Shown here piece after piece: positions 43,524 through 51,535 of a stretch of 64,000 nucleotides of DNA. The stretch is taken from the NCBI GenBank assembly GCA_900314535.1, contig OMVT01000005.1, forward strand, positions 1 to 64,000, read 5' to 3'. Made by a program: the position numbers and the translations under genes. Every line of letters begins with the position of its first letter. Position 1 is the stretch's first letter. Below the pieces are notes generated by a model that had not been told where the DNA came from, made no database searches, and worked only from the letters and a program-made list of their open reading frames with translations. The DNA is from an uncultured Olsenella sp. Its GTDB lineage: Bacteria > Actinomycetota > Coriobacteriia > Coriobacteriales > Atopobiaceae.

Positions 43524-44189
43524 CTATTCCTTGGCGCCGTACTGTGCATAGTAGGCATCGAGCGCCTTGTCGAGCTCGGGCGTGATGAGAGTACCGGTCA
43601 GCGCCTCGCGGACATCCTTCATGCTCACGATGCTGGCGACAGGGAAGCCATAGCGTTCCTGGATCTCGTCCTGGGCGCTCTTGACGCCGCCCTTGCCGAC
43701 CTCCATGCGGTTCAGGGAGACGATGAGGCCCTTCACATCCACATCGGCAGCAGCCTTGAGCTTCGGGTAGGTCTCGTCGATGGACTTGCCGGAGGTCGTG
43801 ACATCCTCGACGATCACGACACGGTCGCCGTCCTTCAGGGATGCTCCGAGGAAGTTGCCCTTGTCGGCACCATGGTCCTTGGCCTCCTTGCGGTCAGCGC
43901 AGTAGGCGACCTCCTTGCCATACAGCTCGTCCAAGGCGATGGCGGTGACGACGGCCAGAGGAATGCCCTTGTAGGCGGGACCGAACACGACATCGAAGTC
44001 GAGGCCGAAGTTGTCGTGGATGGCCTTCGCATAGAAGCGTCCCAGCTCATGGAGCTGGGCGCCTGTCACATAGGCACCGGCATTCATGAAGAAGGGGGAT
44101 TGGCGCCCGCTCTTCAGGGTGAAGCTGCCGAACTTGAGCACGTGGCTGTCTACCATAAAGTCGATGAATTCGCGCTGATAGTCTTCCAT
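43524..44189 (-). CDS. pyrE: Orotate phosphoribosyltransferase
   Basis: From ATG 44189 (AGGAAGG 6 nt upstream) the enzyme has 221 residues. It joins orotate to PRPP to form OMP in pyrimidine synthesis. Visible are SGRQSPFFMNAG (orotate side), FGPAYKGIPLA, the flexible-loop DRKEAKDHG and the PRPP-binding VIVEDVTTSGKS. The lysine pair of the flexible loop is shifted in this group (RKEAKDHG) but matches the longer form found in many bacteria. The rest of the pyr genes are not in the window. A start 14 codons upstream is open but lacks a ribosome site. Confidence 0.92.
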   Translation of the reverse strand: MEDYQREFIDFMVDSHVLKFGSFTLKSGRQSPFFMNAGAYVTGAQLHELGRFYAKAIHDNFGLDFDVVFGPAYKGIPLAVVTAIALDELYGKEVAYCADRKEAKDHGADKGNFLGASLKDGDRVVIVEDVTTSGKSIDETYPKLKAAADVDVKGLIVSLNRMEVGKGGVKSAQDEIQERYGFPVASIVSMKDVREALTGTLITPELDKALDAYYAQYGAKE

Positions 44190-44263
44190 GAATGCCTTCC
44201 TCGCTTGCACTTCCTGCCATGTCCTGCCCATTGTCTCACATATGGAGCTCTGTGCATCCTGTG

Positions 44264-45145
44264 CTACCGGGCAGGGTCCTCCTCCGTTGCCGGTATCACG
44301 GAGACGCCGACAAGTTCAGGCCCGGTGTGGATCAGAAGGTCGGGGGAGATGAGCGTGCGCTGGATGTCAGGAAGCGCGTTGGGGACAGCCGCTCTGAGCT
44401 TCTCCTCCATCTCGTCGAAGACATCGAGGGCATTCGTGCAGCAGATGCCGAGACGGACCTTATCGAAGAAGACGGACCATTCGCGGGCAAGCTTCACCTC
44501 TGTCGCAAGGGCCTTCTCCCAGCCGCGGGCCTTCTTGACCGCGAAGTAGTAGCCCTGCTTGTCGCAGCTGATGACAGGCTTGATGTTGAGCATCGAGCCA
44601 AGACGGTAGGTCGCCTCGTTGATGCGGCCGCCCTTGCGCAGATACTCGAGCGTCTTGCAGCTGAAGAAGACACGGGTGTTCTCGGCGGCTTTCGTGAGGC
44701 GCGCTTCGAGCTCTTCGAAGGGCACGCCTGACTCGATGAGCTCGACCGCACGCTGCACGACCATGCCGGCAGCAAGGCCGATGTTCTTCGTGTCGATGCA
44801 GACGATCGGGAAATCGTCCATCATATGGGCTACGAGCTCGGCCGTCTGGAAGGTTGCAGAAAGGCCCGAGGAGATCGTCACGATCACAGCCTTCTCGTAG
44901 CCGTCCGCCTTCGCCTGCTCGAGCGCCTGGCGTATTGCCTCGGGTGTCGGAAGCGACGTCGTCGGTATCTCGTCTTTGAAGCGCTCGATCACCTCGTCCG
45001 CCGTGATATCGACACCGCTCTGGTAGCTTGTGCCATCGGAATAGTTGATGCGCAGCGGCACGACCCTCACGTCGTGTGCATGCACGAATGCTTCGGGAGT
45101 ATCGGTTCCACTGTCGCACAGGACCGCAATACGCTGGTCGTTCAC
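44264..45145 (-). CDS. DegV/FakB-family fatty-acid-binding protein
   Basis: The 293-residue protein has the DegV pattern: IAVLCDSGTDTP at the N-terminus, a TSLPTPEAI segment, VIVTISSGLSATFQTAEL, and FFSCKTLEYLRKGGRINEA. The conserved TS-P and SSGLS segments hold the fatty-acid carboxylate in FakB proteins, which present the lipid to the kinase FakA. So it probably serves exogenous fatty-acid use. No FakA gene is in the window. It is a single gene upstream of pyrE on the same strand, 75 bases apart, so cotranscription is possible. Confidence 0.87.
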   Translation of the reverse strand: MNDQRIAVLCDSGTDTPEAFVHAHDVRVVPLRINYSDGTSYQSGVDITADEVIERFKDEIPTTSLPTPEAIRQALEQAKADGYEKAVIVTISSGLSATFQTAELVAHMMDDFPIVCIDTKNIGLAAGMVVQRAVELIESGVPFEELEARLTKAAENTRVFFSCKTLEYLRKGGRINEATYRLGSMLNIKPVISCDKQGYYFAVKKARGWEKALATEVKLAREWSVFFDKVRLGICCTNALDVFDEMEEKLRAAVPNALPDIQRTLISPDLLIHTGPELVGVSVIPATEEDPAR

Positions 45146-45251
45146 GGATGCCTCCGATGATTGCAGGTTATTGCTTGGTTCCTACCCGTTCCTGGGACGC
45201 GCTTGCCTGGCAGCTGCATCGCATGGAGCTGCTATGAAATGTACACCTTAT

Positions 45252-45281
45252 GGACAGGCTAGCCTGCACCGACACCTGTCC
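45252..45281. terminator. Hairpin in the nhaA leader region
   Basis: GGACAGG pairs with CCTGTCC over a 16-base loop and is followed on the plus strand by CTTTCTTC. It lies upstream of nhaA with no plus-strand gene just before it, so it may be a leader element rather than a true terminator. Confidence 0.35.
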
Positions 45282-45357
45282 CTTTCTTCAAGCGGTTCCG
45301 GTAAGGTATATATGTGTATATGACAATCAGTATCGGATACCGCATATGGAGGCGAAC

Positions 45358-46818
45358 ATGGCCGAAGAGAAGCTGGATCAGACACGGCAGAACGAATCAA
45401 CTGCTTTTTCCCAGGATGGGTCCCTGCCCGAGGCGCTGTCTCCTGTCATAGAGGAAGAGCAGGTCCTGCGCCGCCTCGGCGTCAGAAGCGCATTCCAGGA
45501 GATCACGTCGAACAGCACGATTGCCGCTGGCGCCATGGTCATCTGCGCCCTTCTGGCGGTGCTTGTCGCGAATACGCCTGCCTACGAGGTGGTGGAGTCG
45601 GCGCTCAGGTGGCCGGTCGAGATACGTCTCGGCAGCTTCGTGGGCGAGCTCTCGCTCGAAGGCTTCGTGAACGACTTTCTGATGGCAATATTCTTCCTCG
45701 AGGTCGGCATCGAGCTCAAATACGAGATGACGGTAGGGGAGCTTGCAAATCCCCGTCAGGCTGCCGTGCCGATGCTTGCAGCGGTTGGCGGCGTCGCCTG
45801 CCCTGCGCTCATCTATCTTGCCTTCAATGCGCAGGGCGGCGCTCCCCATGGCTGGGCTGTGCCGATCGCAACCGACATTGCCTTCGCGCTCGGCGTCATG
45901 TCTCTTGCAGGAGATCGCATCGCTGTCTCGACGAAGGTCTTCTTCCAGACGCTTGCTATTGCAGACGATATCCTCGCAATCGTCGTGATTGCCCTCTTCT
46001 ATGGGCAGTCGCCCGATATTGCCTGGTGCGCAGCTTCCGCTATCGTCGTGCTGGTCCTCATGGCACTCAACCATGCAAAGGTCTACTCGGTGAAGCCCTA
46101 CCTGATTGTCGGCCTCGTGCTGTGGTTTTGCATGTACAACTCCGGCATCCATGCCACCCTTGCTGGCGTCATCCTTGCCTTCACGCTTCCCGGCAAGAGC
46201 GACATCCGCCTCTCGAGCCTGGGAGACTGGCTCTCGCAGGAATCGGCAGAGCTCGACGATGTCTACGACGATGAGTCCCACATCCTCGGCCAGCATGACT
46301 TCACGGAGCATGCCTATATCGCCGAGCGGGTCCTTCACCATGCGACGCCGCCGCTGCGCCGTGTCGAGCGCTACTTCTCCGTCTTCACGAACTTCTTCAT
46401 CCTGCCGGTCTTCGCGTTCGTGAATGCCCAGGTGCGTCTTGTCGGTGTCGATATGGCAGCCGTGCTTGCAGGCTCGGTCACGCGCGGCGCCTACTTCGGT
46501 GCGGTCCTCGGGAAGCCCTTGGGCATCATCCTCGTGACGCTCGTGCTCGTGAAGCTCGGCTTCGCGAAGCTTCCCCACGGCATGGACGTGAAGCAGGCCA
46601 TCACGATGGGGCTTATGGGCGGCGTCGGCTTCACGATGTCGATCCTGATCTCCGGCCTTGCCTTCGCAGATGCACAGGAGCAGCTCGAGGCCAAGTGCGC
46701 CATCCTTGCCGCTTCCGTGACATCGGCGCTTCTGGGCCTTGCCTTCATCCACATCGCCGATGCGGTCACGAAGGGAAGGAAGAAGGAGCCCGACAAGGCC
46801 TCCGAGAGAGCCTCATAG
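45358..46818 (+). CDS. nhaA: Na+/H+ antiporter NhaA
   Basis: ATG 45358 follows GGAGG at 5 nt. The 486-residue protein is a twelve-helix membrane antiporter that exports sodium in exchange for protons. The NhaA hallmarks are FFLEVGIELKYEM, ATDIAFALGVMSL (discontinuous helix with TDIAFA) and the twin aspartates of LAIADDILAIVVIALFY that bind ions. It has an extra polar N-terminal tail of about 50 residues and a charged cytoplasmic loop (about 300-340) absent from E. coli NhaA. Alone in its unit; a terminator follows. Confidence 0.92.
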   Translation: MAEEKLDQTRQNESTAFSQDGSLPEALSPVIEEEQVLRRLGVRSAFQEITSNSTIAAGAMVICALLAVLVANTPAYEVVESALRWPVEIRLGSFVGELSLEGFVNDFLMAIFFLEVGIELKYEMTVGELANPRQAAVPMLAAVGGVACPALIYLAFNAQGGAPHGWAVPIATDIAFALGVMSLAGDRIAVSTKVFFQTLAIADDILAIVVIALFYGQSPDIAWCAASAIVVLVLMALNHAKVYSVKPYLIVGLVLWFCMYNSGIHATLAGVILAFTLPGKSDIRLSSLGDWLSQESAELDDVYDDESHILGQHDFTEHAYIAERVLHHATPPLRRVERYFSVFTNFFILPVFAFVNAQVRLVGVDMAAVLAGSVTRGAYFGAVLGKPLGIILVTLVLVKLGFAKLPHGMDVKQAITMGLMGGVGFTMSILISGLAFADAQEQLEAKCAILAASVTSALLGLAFIHIADAVTKGRKKEPDKASERAS

Positions 46819-46838
46819 ATAGAGATGCTCATGCAGAA

Positions 46839-46868
46839 GGGGCGCACCGGTACAGCCGGATGCGCCCC
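46839..46868. terminator. Terminator between nhaA and the next minus-strand gene
   Basis: GGGGCGCA-CCGG pairs with CCGG-A-TGCGCCCC, one bulged base, between convergent genes; T-rich sequence follows on the plus side. Confidence 0.7.
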
Positions 46869-46905
46869 TCGCTTTCTCTTCTGATGGCAAGATATATATG
46901 CAGGC

Positions 46906-47223
46906 CTACTCCACGGTGCCGTACGTGTAGCCCCAGCCATGTGCCGTGATGATGGAGTTCAGCTGGTCGCAGAGGCGTGCCCGCTTGTAGGAGCCCGAAG
47001 GCAGGAGCTCCAAGACCTCCATGAGGTCGGGACCGAGGTCGTCCACCTCGCCTCGCGTGATCACATCGATGCTCGAGACGGAGCCGCTCATGTTGCCCTG
47101 GTAGAGCTCGTCTACCAGGTGCTGCAACTCGCCGTATTCATCCGAGCGCTCGTTCGTGCGGGGCGTCTTGTGTGTGCTGTGGCCCCTGTGCGGGGCAGAT
47201 GCATGGTTTCTCATATGTGACAT
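46906..47223 (-). CDS. Unknown 105-residue protein
   Basis: The N-terminal 25 residues are His/Arg/Thr-rich and disordered. The rest looks folded, with VDELYQGNMSGSVSSIDV and a conserved-looking end (LPSGSYKRARLCDQLN, then GWGYTYGTVE). There is a faint resemblance to DUF2795-like helical domains, but I would not assign it. The start is uncertain: ATG 47223, or ATG 47214 just downstream, neither with a clear ribosome site. Divergent from the aminotransferase gene. Confidence 0.55.
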   Translation of the reverse strand: MSHMRNHASAPHRGHSTHKTPRTNERSDEYGELQHLVDELYQGNMSGSVSSIDVITRGEVDDLGPDLMEVLELLPSGSYKRARLCDQLNSIITAHGWGYTYGTVE

Positions 47224-47333
47224 GATAGCAAGGAGGATGCATCTGTCATCCAGAATGCACCTATACTTGAAAAGCATGCATCACGTGCAGGGAGATGCAG
47301 GACTCCCTGTGCAGCAACGATGAGGGAGGCCCC

Positions 47334-48620
47334 ATGGGCAACGTATATGAAAGCATGGAGACCGAAGAGCTCGACCGCACCATCGCGGAGCTCGAGCAGG
47401 AGGTTGAAGATCTCAAGGCGCAGGGGCTTGCGCTCGATATGACGCGTGGCAAGCCGTCGCCCGAGCAGACTGACCTCTCCCGTCCGATGCTCGACCTCGT
47501 GAATTCCCATTCCGATCTGATGGATGGCACGCTCCAGGTGAACAACTACGGAGGTCCGGATGGCCTGCCGTCGGCACGTCGCCTTGCGGCCGACTACCTT
47601 GGTGTCGATCCTGCCAATGTCGTCGTTATCGGCTCTTCGAGCCTGAACCTCATGCACGACGTTGTCTGCCACGCCTATACGCACGGCATCGCAGGGAACA
47701 AGCCTTGGTGCGAGCAGGGCAAGGTCAAGTTCCTCTGCCCGTCTCCGGGATATGACCGCCACTTCAAGGTCACGGCCTACTACGGAATCGAGAACGTGCC
47801 GGTTCCCCTGAAGGAAGACGGCCCCGACATGGACATGGTGCGCCGCCTCGTCGAGGGCGACCCGACGGTCAAGGGCATCTGGTGCGTGCCGAAGTACGAG
47901 AACCCGACTGGCATCACGTACTCGGATGAGGTTGTCCGTGCCTTCGCGAACCTCCATCCGGCGGCACCCGACTTCCGCATCTTCTGGGACAATGCCTACG
48001 CCGTGCACGACTTCTACGAGGAGGGGGACCATCTCCTCAACATTTTCGAGGCCATGGCAGAGGCAGGCACGACCGACCTCGTCTACGAGTTCGGCTCCAC
48101 GGCCAAGATCACGTTCCCGTCGAATGGCATCGCCTTCATGACAGCATCTCCGGCCGACATGGCAGAGATCCGCGAGGCCTTCTCCGTCATGCGTGTCTCG
48201 CCGGAGAAGATCTCCCAGTATGCCCACGTGCTGTTCCTGAAGGACATGAAGACCATCCACGAGCACATGATGAAGCATGCTGCCATCGTCCGTCCGCGCT
48301 TCGAGCTCGTCGAGTCGAAGCTCACGGAGGGCCTCTCAGACCTCGGCGTCGCGACGTGGACCCATCCGCGTGGCGGCTACTTCGTCTCCTTCGATGGCCC
48401 CAAGGGCTCGGCTACAAGGATCGTGTCGCTCTGCGCAGAGATCGGCGTGAAGCTCACGGCAGCTGGTGCCACCTGGCCGTATGGACACGACCCCTACGAC
48501 ACGAACATCCGCATCGCCCCGACGTTCCCCAAGATCGAGGACCTCGGCCGTGCGCTCGATGTCTTCGTCGTCGCCGTAAAGCTCGTCTCGGCACGCCTTG
48601 CCCGCGAAGCGCGCGCATAG
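47334..48620 (+). CDS. Class Ic aspartate aminotransferase-like enzyme
   Basis: ATG 47334 follows GAGGGAGG. The 428-residue protein is a fold-type I PLP aminotransferase of the Asp_aminotransf/MocR-like group Ic. Visible are TRGKPSPEQ (substrate side), NYGGPDGLPSARRLAADYLG, KYENPTG, DNAYAVHDF, and the cofactor lysine in GSTAKITFPSNG. Group Ic enzymes move amino groups between aspartate (or alanine/glutamate) and 2-oxoacids. There is no helix-turn-helix domain, so it is an enzyme, not a regulator. Strong terminator after the stop. Confidence 0.87.
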   Translation: MGNVYESMETEELDRTIAELEQEVEDLKAQGLALDMTRGKPSPEQTDLSRPMLDLVNSHSDLMDGTLQVNNYGGPDGLPSARRLAADYLGVDPANVVVIGSSSLNLMHDVVCHAYTHGIAGNKPWCEQGKVKFLCPSPGYDRHFKVTAYYGIENVPVPLKEDGPDMDMVRRLVEGDPTVKGIWCVPKYENPTGITYSDEVVRAFANLHPAAPDFRIFWDNAYAVHDFYEEGDHLLNIFEAMAEAGTTDLVYEFGSTAKITFPSNGIAFMTASPADMAEIREAFSVMRVSPEKISQYAHVLFLKDMKTIHEHMMKHAAIVRPRFELVESKLTEGLSDLGVATWTHPRGGYFVSFDGPKGSATRIVSLCAEIGVKLTAAGATWPYGHDPYDTNIRIAPTFPKIEDLGRALDVFVVAVKLVSARLAREARA

Positions 48621-48646
48621 CTCTCCGGAGAATCTTCACACTCTTT

Positions 48647-48680
48647 GGCACCTCCCGCACAACCTGCGGGAGGTGTTACT
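48647..48680 (+). terminator. Terminator of the aminotransferase gene
   Basis: Arms CACCTCCCGCA and TGCGGGAGGTG with a 5-base loop, followed by TTACTTT. Confidence 0.82.
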
Positions 48681-48811
48681 TTAATATGGGTGTTCCATCA
48701 ATAATTGCTGGATGGCAGCAAACATAGTATGTATGGCGGACGTATGATGGCTGTCTTGGGCAGCGTCGTATGATGCTTGGGAGCCATGCAATGAAGAAGG
48801 AGCTCGTCGCA

Positions 48812-49717
48812 ATGCCGAAGAAGACACAGGGAAGCGCACGCAAGGCCAAGGGTGCTGCTACGTCTGCCACGCAGAAGACGTCGCAGAAGAGCGCTCCGGC
48901 CGCAAAGAGCGCGAAGAAGTCGAAGGGCGCGCACTGGAAGCCCGGAGAGCCTGTGAGCCTGCCGGTCCGCATTGTCCTCATCGTCTTCATCGTCCTCATG
49001 GCGCTCTCCATGATGCTGCCGTCGCTCACCTATCTGGCAGCGGGAGATTCGAGCGCAGACTCCCAGGACAGCTCCCAGACGTCCGATACATCTTCCGACA
49101 GCTCGGACTCCTCGTCTGACGACAGCTCGGCCGACGCAATCGATTCACGCTACCAGGCGCTTGTCGATGCGCAGCAGAAGAAGCTCGATTCCGATCCCAA
49201 TAATCTTGCTGCTCTTCTCAACATGGGCAATGACTATATGAAGTGGGGTGTCGCGCTCCTGCAGGCGAGCTCGGCAGATGCCGACACGAGCCATGCCTAC
49301 GACGTGCTCGACAATGCTGTCGCCACCTATGACAAGTATCTGGCACTCAACGACTCCTCTGCCGTGAAGGTCGACCGGGCGCTCTGCCAGTACTATGCAG
49401 GCGACACGGACGATGCGATCTCCTCGCTCGAGGCGCTCACGCAGGAAGATCCGAACTATGGTCCCGCCTGGGCGAATCTCGGCATGCTCTATCAGGTGAA
49501 AGGCAGCAAGGACTCCGCGAAGAACGCCTACAACAAGGCGATTGCCGTCGAGCCGAATGACGAGTACGGCTCGAAGTCGTTCGCGCAGCAGCAGCTCTCG
49601 TCCATCGCCGCCTCCGAATCCTCGTCGTCTTCGAGCTCGAGCTCCACATCTTCGTCTTCGTCGACGTCGACGGGCCTCTCGAACACGCTCTCGAATGAGT
49701 CGGGCACCGGCCTCTAA
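48812..49717 (+). CDS. Membrane-anchored TPR protein
   Basis: From ATG 48812 (AAGGAG 9 nt upstream) the protein has 301 residues: a Lys/Ala-rich basic cytoplasmic tail (about 45), one membrane helix (PVRIVLIVFIVLMALSMML), a Ser/Asp-rich spacer (about 80-120), two to three TPR repeats (NLAALLNMGNDYMKWG, then YGPAWANLGMLYQVKG) and a Ser/Thr tail. The basic start and single helix place the TPR domain outside the cell membrane. It probably serves as an adaptor in envelope assembly. It precedes the STAS and Tat genes by 30 bases. Confidence 0.75.
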   Translation: MPKKTQGSARKAKGAATSATQKTSQKSAPAAKSAKKSKGAHWKPGEPVSLPVRIVLIVFIVLMALSMMLPSLTYLAAGDSSADSQDSSQTSDTSSDSSDSSSDDSSADAIDSRYQALVDAQQKKLDSDPNNLAALLNMGNDYMKWGVALLQASSADADTSHAYDVLDNAVATYDKYLALNDSSAVKVDRALCQYYAGDTDDAISSLEALTQEDPNYGPAWANLGMLYQVKGSKDSAKNAYNKAIAVEPNDEYGSKSFAQQQLSSIAASESSSSSSSSSTSSSSSTSTGLSNTLSNESGTGL

Positions 49718-49747
49718 GGAATTCATCCAGGAGAAAGGAAATCTCTC

Positions 49748-50059
49748 ATGGCACTCTCTATAGAAACATCTACGCAGGAAGGCGTGGCCAAGGTCAGCGT
49801 GACGGGCGAAGTCGACGTCTCGAATGCGCCTGAGCTCAGGCAGGCCCTCGAGGCCGCCCTTGCTTCCGGCGCCAAAGAGGTCGCTGTCGCAATGGAGAAC
49901 GTCCCCTATATCGACTCCACCGGCATCGGCGTGCTTGTGGGAGCGGCACACGCTGCAAAGGATGCAGGCGTGCACTTCACAATCGTCCGCCCGCAGCGCA
50001 ATGTCTCGCGCGTGCTTGCGCTTCTCGGCGTGAGCGGCGAGCTCAATGTCACGGAGTAG
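49748..50059 (+). CDS. STAS-domain anti-sigma factor antagonist
   Basis: This 103-residue protein is a single STAS domain. The phosphorylatable serine lies in YIDSTGIGVLVG, the signature of SpoIIAA/RsbV-type antagonists. When unphosphorylated they release a sigma factor from its anti-sigma kinase. No anti-sigma kinase or sigma gene is adjacent, so the partner is unknown. AGGAGAAAGG lies upstream of the ATG. Confidence 0.85.
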   Translation: MALSIETSTQEGVAKVSVTGEVDVSNAPELRQALEAALASGAKEVAVAMENVPYIDSTGIGVLVGAAHAAKDAGVHFTIVRPQRNVSRVLALLGVSGELNVTE

Positions 50060-50102
50060 GTCTGTTCTCTTGTTCGATCCGGCGTTTATGGAGGTATGAC
50101 GC

Positions 50103-50741
50103 GTGTTTGGCATAAGTGAAACCGAGCTTGCGCTGATCTTGATCTTCGCATTCCTCATCTTCGGGCCTGACAAGCTGCCGGGCATGGGACGCACGGTCGG
50201 CCGTGCGATCCGCCAGTTCCGCGATGCTCAGGACAGCGTGACGAAGGTCGTGCAGTCCGAGATCGTCGACCCGATCAACTCGGGCATGAACGAACCGGCC
50301 GCGAAGAAGCGTGCCGAGCAGGCAAAGGCTGCCCAGGCCGAGGATGCAGATATCGAAGGTGCCGAGGGTGCAGAAGTCGTTGCTCCTGCAAAGAAGCCCG
50401 AGACCTTTGCCGAGCGCAAGGCTCGTCTCGAGGCAGAGCGCAAGGCCAAGGAGTCTGCTGCTGCCGACGAGAAGAAGCAGGCTGCCTTCGACGAGAACGA
50501 GAAGGACGAGGTCGGTGAGTCCTTTGCTGGCGCCGATTCCGACGAGGATCTGCCTGAAGGCGAGGATGAGGCTCCGAAGGAGCCCGATCTCGCTGCGCTC
50601 TATGCCATGACGCCCAAAGACCATAGGGCAGCGAAGGCCGAGACGCCTTCCGAGCCTGCCAAGGCCGATGAGGCTCCTGCTTCCGCAACTGCAGAGGCAG
50701 CGCCTGCTGCATCTGCCGCCGATTCTGGAAAGGAGGAGTAG
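50103..50741 (+). CDS. tatB: Twin-arginine translocase subunit TatA/TatB
   Basis: GTG start with GGAGG 8 nt upstream. A short outside end and one membrane helix (ELALILIFAFLIFGPDKLP) with the FGP hinge are followed by an amphipathic helix (MGRTVGRAIRQFRDAQ), then a long acidic disordered tail rich in Ala, Glu and Lys. The length (212 residues) and the early glutamate before the helix are TatB-like, whereas TatA is shorter. Actinobacteria often have both; here only one is present beside tatC, two bases before it. Confidence 0.85.
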   Translation: MFGISETELALILIFAFLIFGPDKLPGMGRTVGRAIRQFRDAQDSVTKVVQSEIVDPINSGMNEPAAKKRAEQAKAAQAEDADIEGAEGAEVVAPAKKPETFAERKARLEAERKAKESAAADEKKQAAFDENEKDEVGESFAGADSDEDLPEGEDEAPKEPDLAALYAMTPKDHRAAKAETPSEPAKADEAPASATAEAAPAASAADSGKEE

Positions 50742-50743
50742 GG

Positions 50744-51535
50744 ATGCCTATCGGACCAGCGCGCATGCCGCTCTTCGACCATCTCGGAGAGCTTCGCCGC
50801 CGTCTCACCATCATCGTCGTATCCGTGCTTGCCACGGCCGTCATCATCTATTTCGCGACGCCGACCTTGATTGAGTTCATGCTCGATCCTCTGCGCGACA
50901 TCCTCGGCGACGACGCGAAGCTCCAGGTCCTCACGGTCCTCGGCGGCTTCACGATTCGCTTCAAGGTCGCGTTCTTCTTCGGCACGATCATCTGCACGCC
51001 GATCATCATCTGGGAGCTCATGGCATTCTTCCTCCCGGCACTGAAGGAGAAGGAGCGCAAGTGGGTCATCCCGACCGTCGCAGCGCTTGTGATCCTCTTC
51101 TTCCTCGGCATGATCTTCTGCTACTTCGTGATCGAGAAGGCGGCCTTCGGCTGGCTCATCCAGCAGACGAATGACTTCGCCTCGGCCATCTACAACGCAG
51201 AGGACTATCTCGACATCTTCATGAAGCTCGAGATCGGCTTCGGCATCGCCTTCGAGATTCCGCTGGTGATCTTCTATCTGTCCATCCTGTACATCGTGCC
51301 GTACGCGACGTTCCGTGCCCAGTGGCGCTACATCTACGTCGGCCTCATGACGCTCTCCGGCATCGTCACGCCGGATGCAAGCCCGGTCACGATGCTGCTC
51401 ATGTTCGCAGCGCTCATCGGCCTCTACGAGATCGCTCTGGCCATCGCCCGCCAGGTCATCACTGCACGCGATGGCAAGGAAGCCCTCAAGTGGACACGCG
51501 AGGACTATGAGGAGCACGAGTTCGACAAGGAATAG
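50744..51535 (+). CDS. tatC: Twin-arginine translocase subunit TatC
   Basis: The 263-residue membrane protein has the TatC layout of six helices. It has the N-terminal DHLGELRRRL segment with the signal-peptide-binding glutamate region, an FKVAFFFG helix, and TPDASPVTMLLM before the last helices. It recognises twin-arginine signal peptides and exports folded proteins with TatA/B. It overlaps or abuts the neighbours on both sides, so STAS, tatB, tatC and topA are one transcript. Confidence 0.92.
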   Translation: MPIGPARMPLFDHLGELRRRLTIIVVSVLATAVIIYFATPTLIEFMLDPLRDILGDDAKLQVLTVLGGFTIRFKVAFFFGTIICTPIIIWELMAFFLPALKEKERKWVIPTVAALVILFFLGMIFCYFVIEKAAFGWLIQQTNDFASAIYNAEDYLDIFMKLEIGFGIAFEIPLVIFYLSILYIVPYATFRAQWRYIYVGLMTLSGIVTPDASPVTMLLMFAALIGLYEIALAIARQVITARDGKEALKWTREDYEEHEFDKE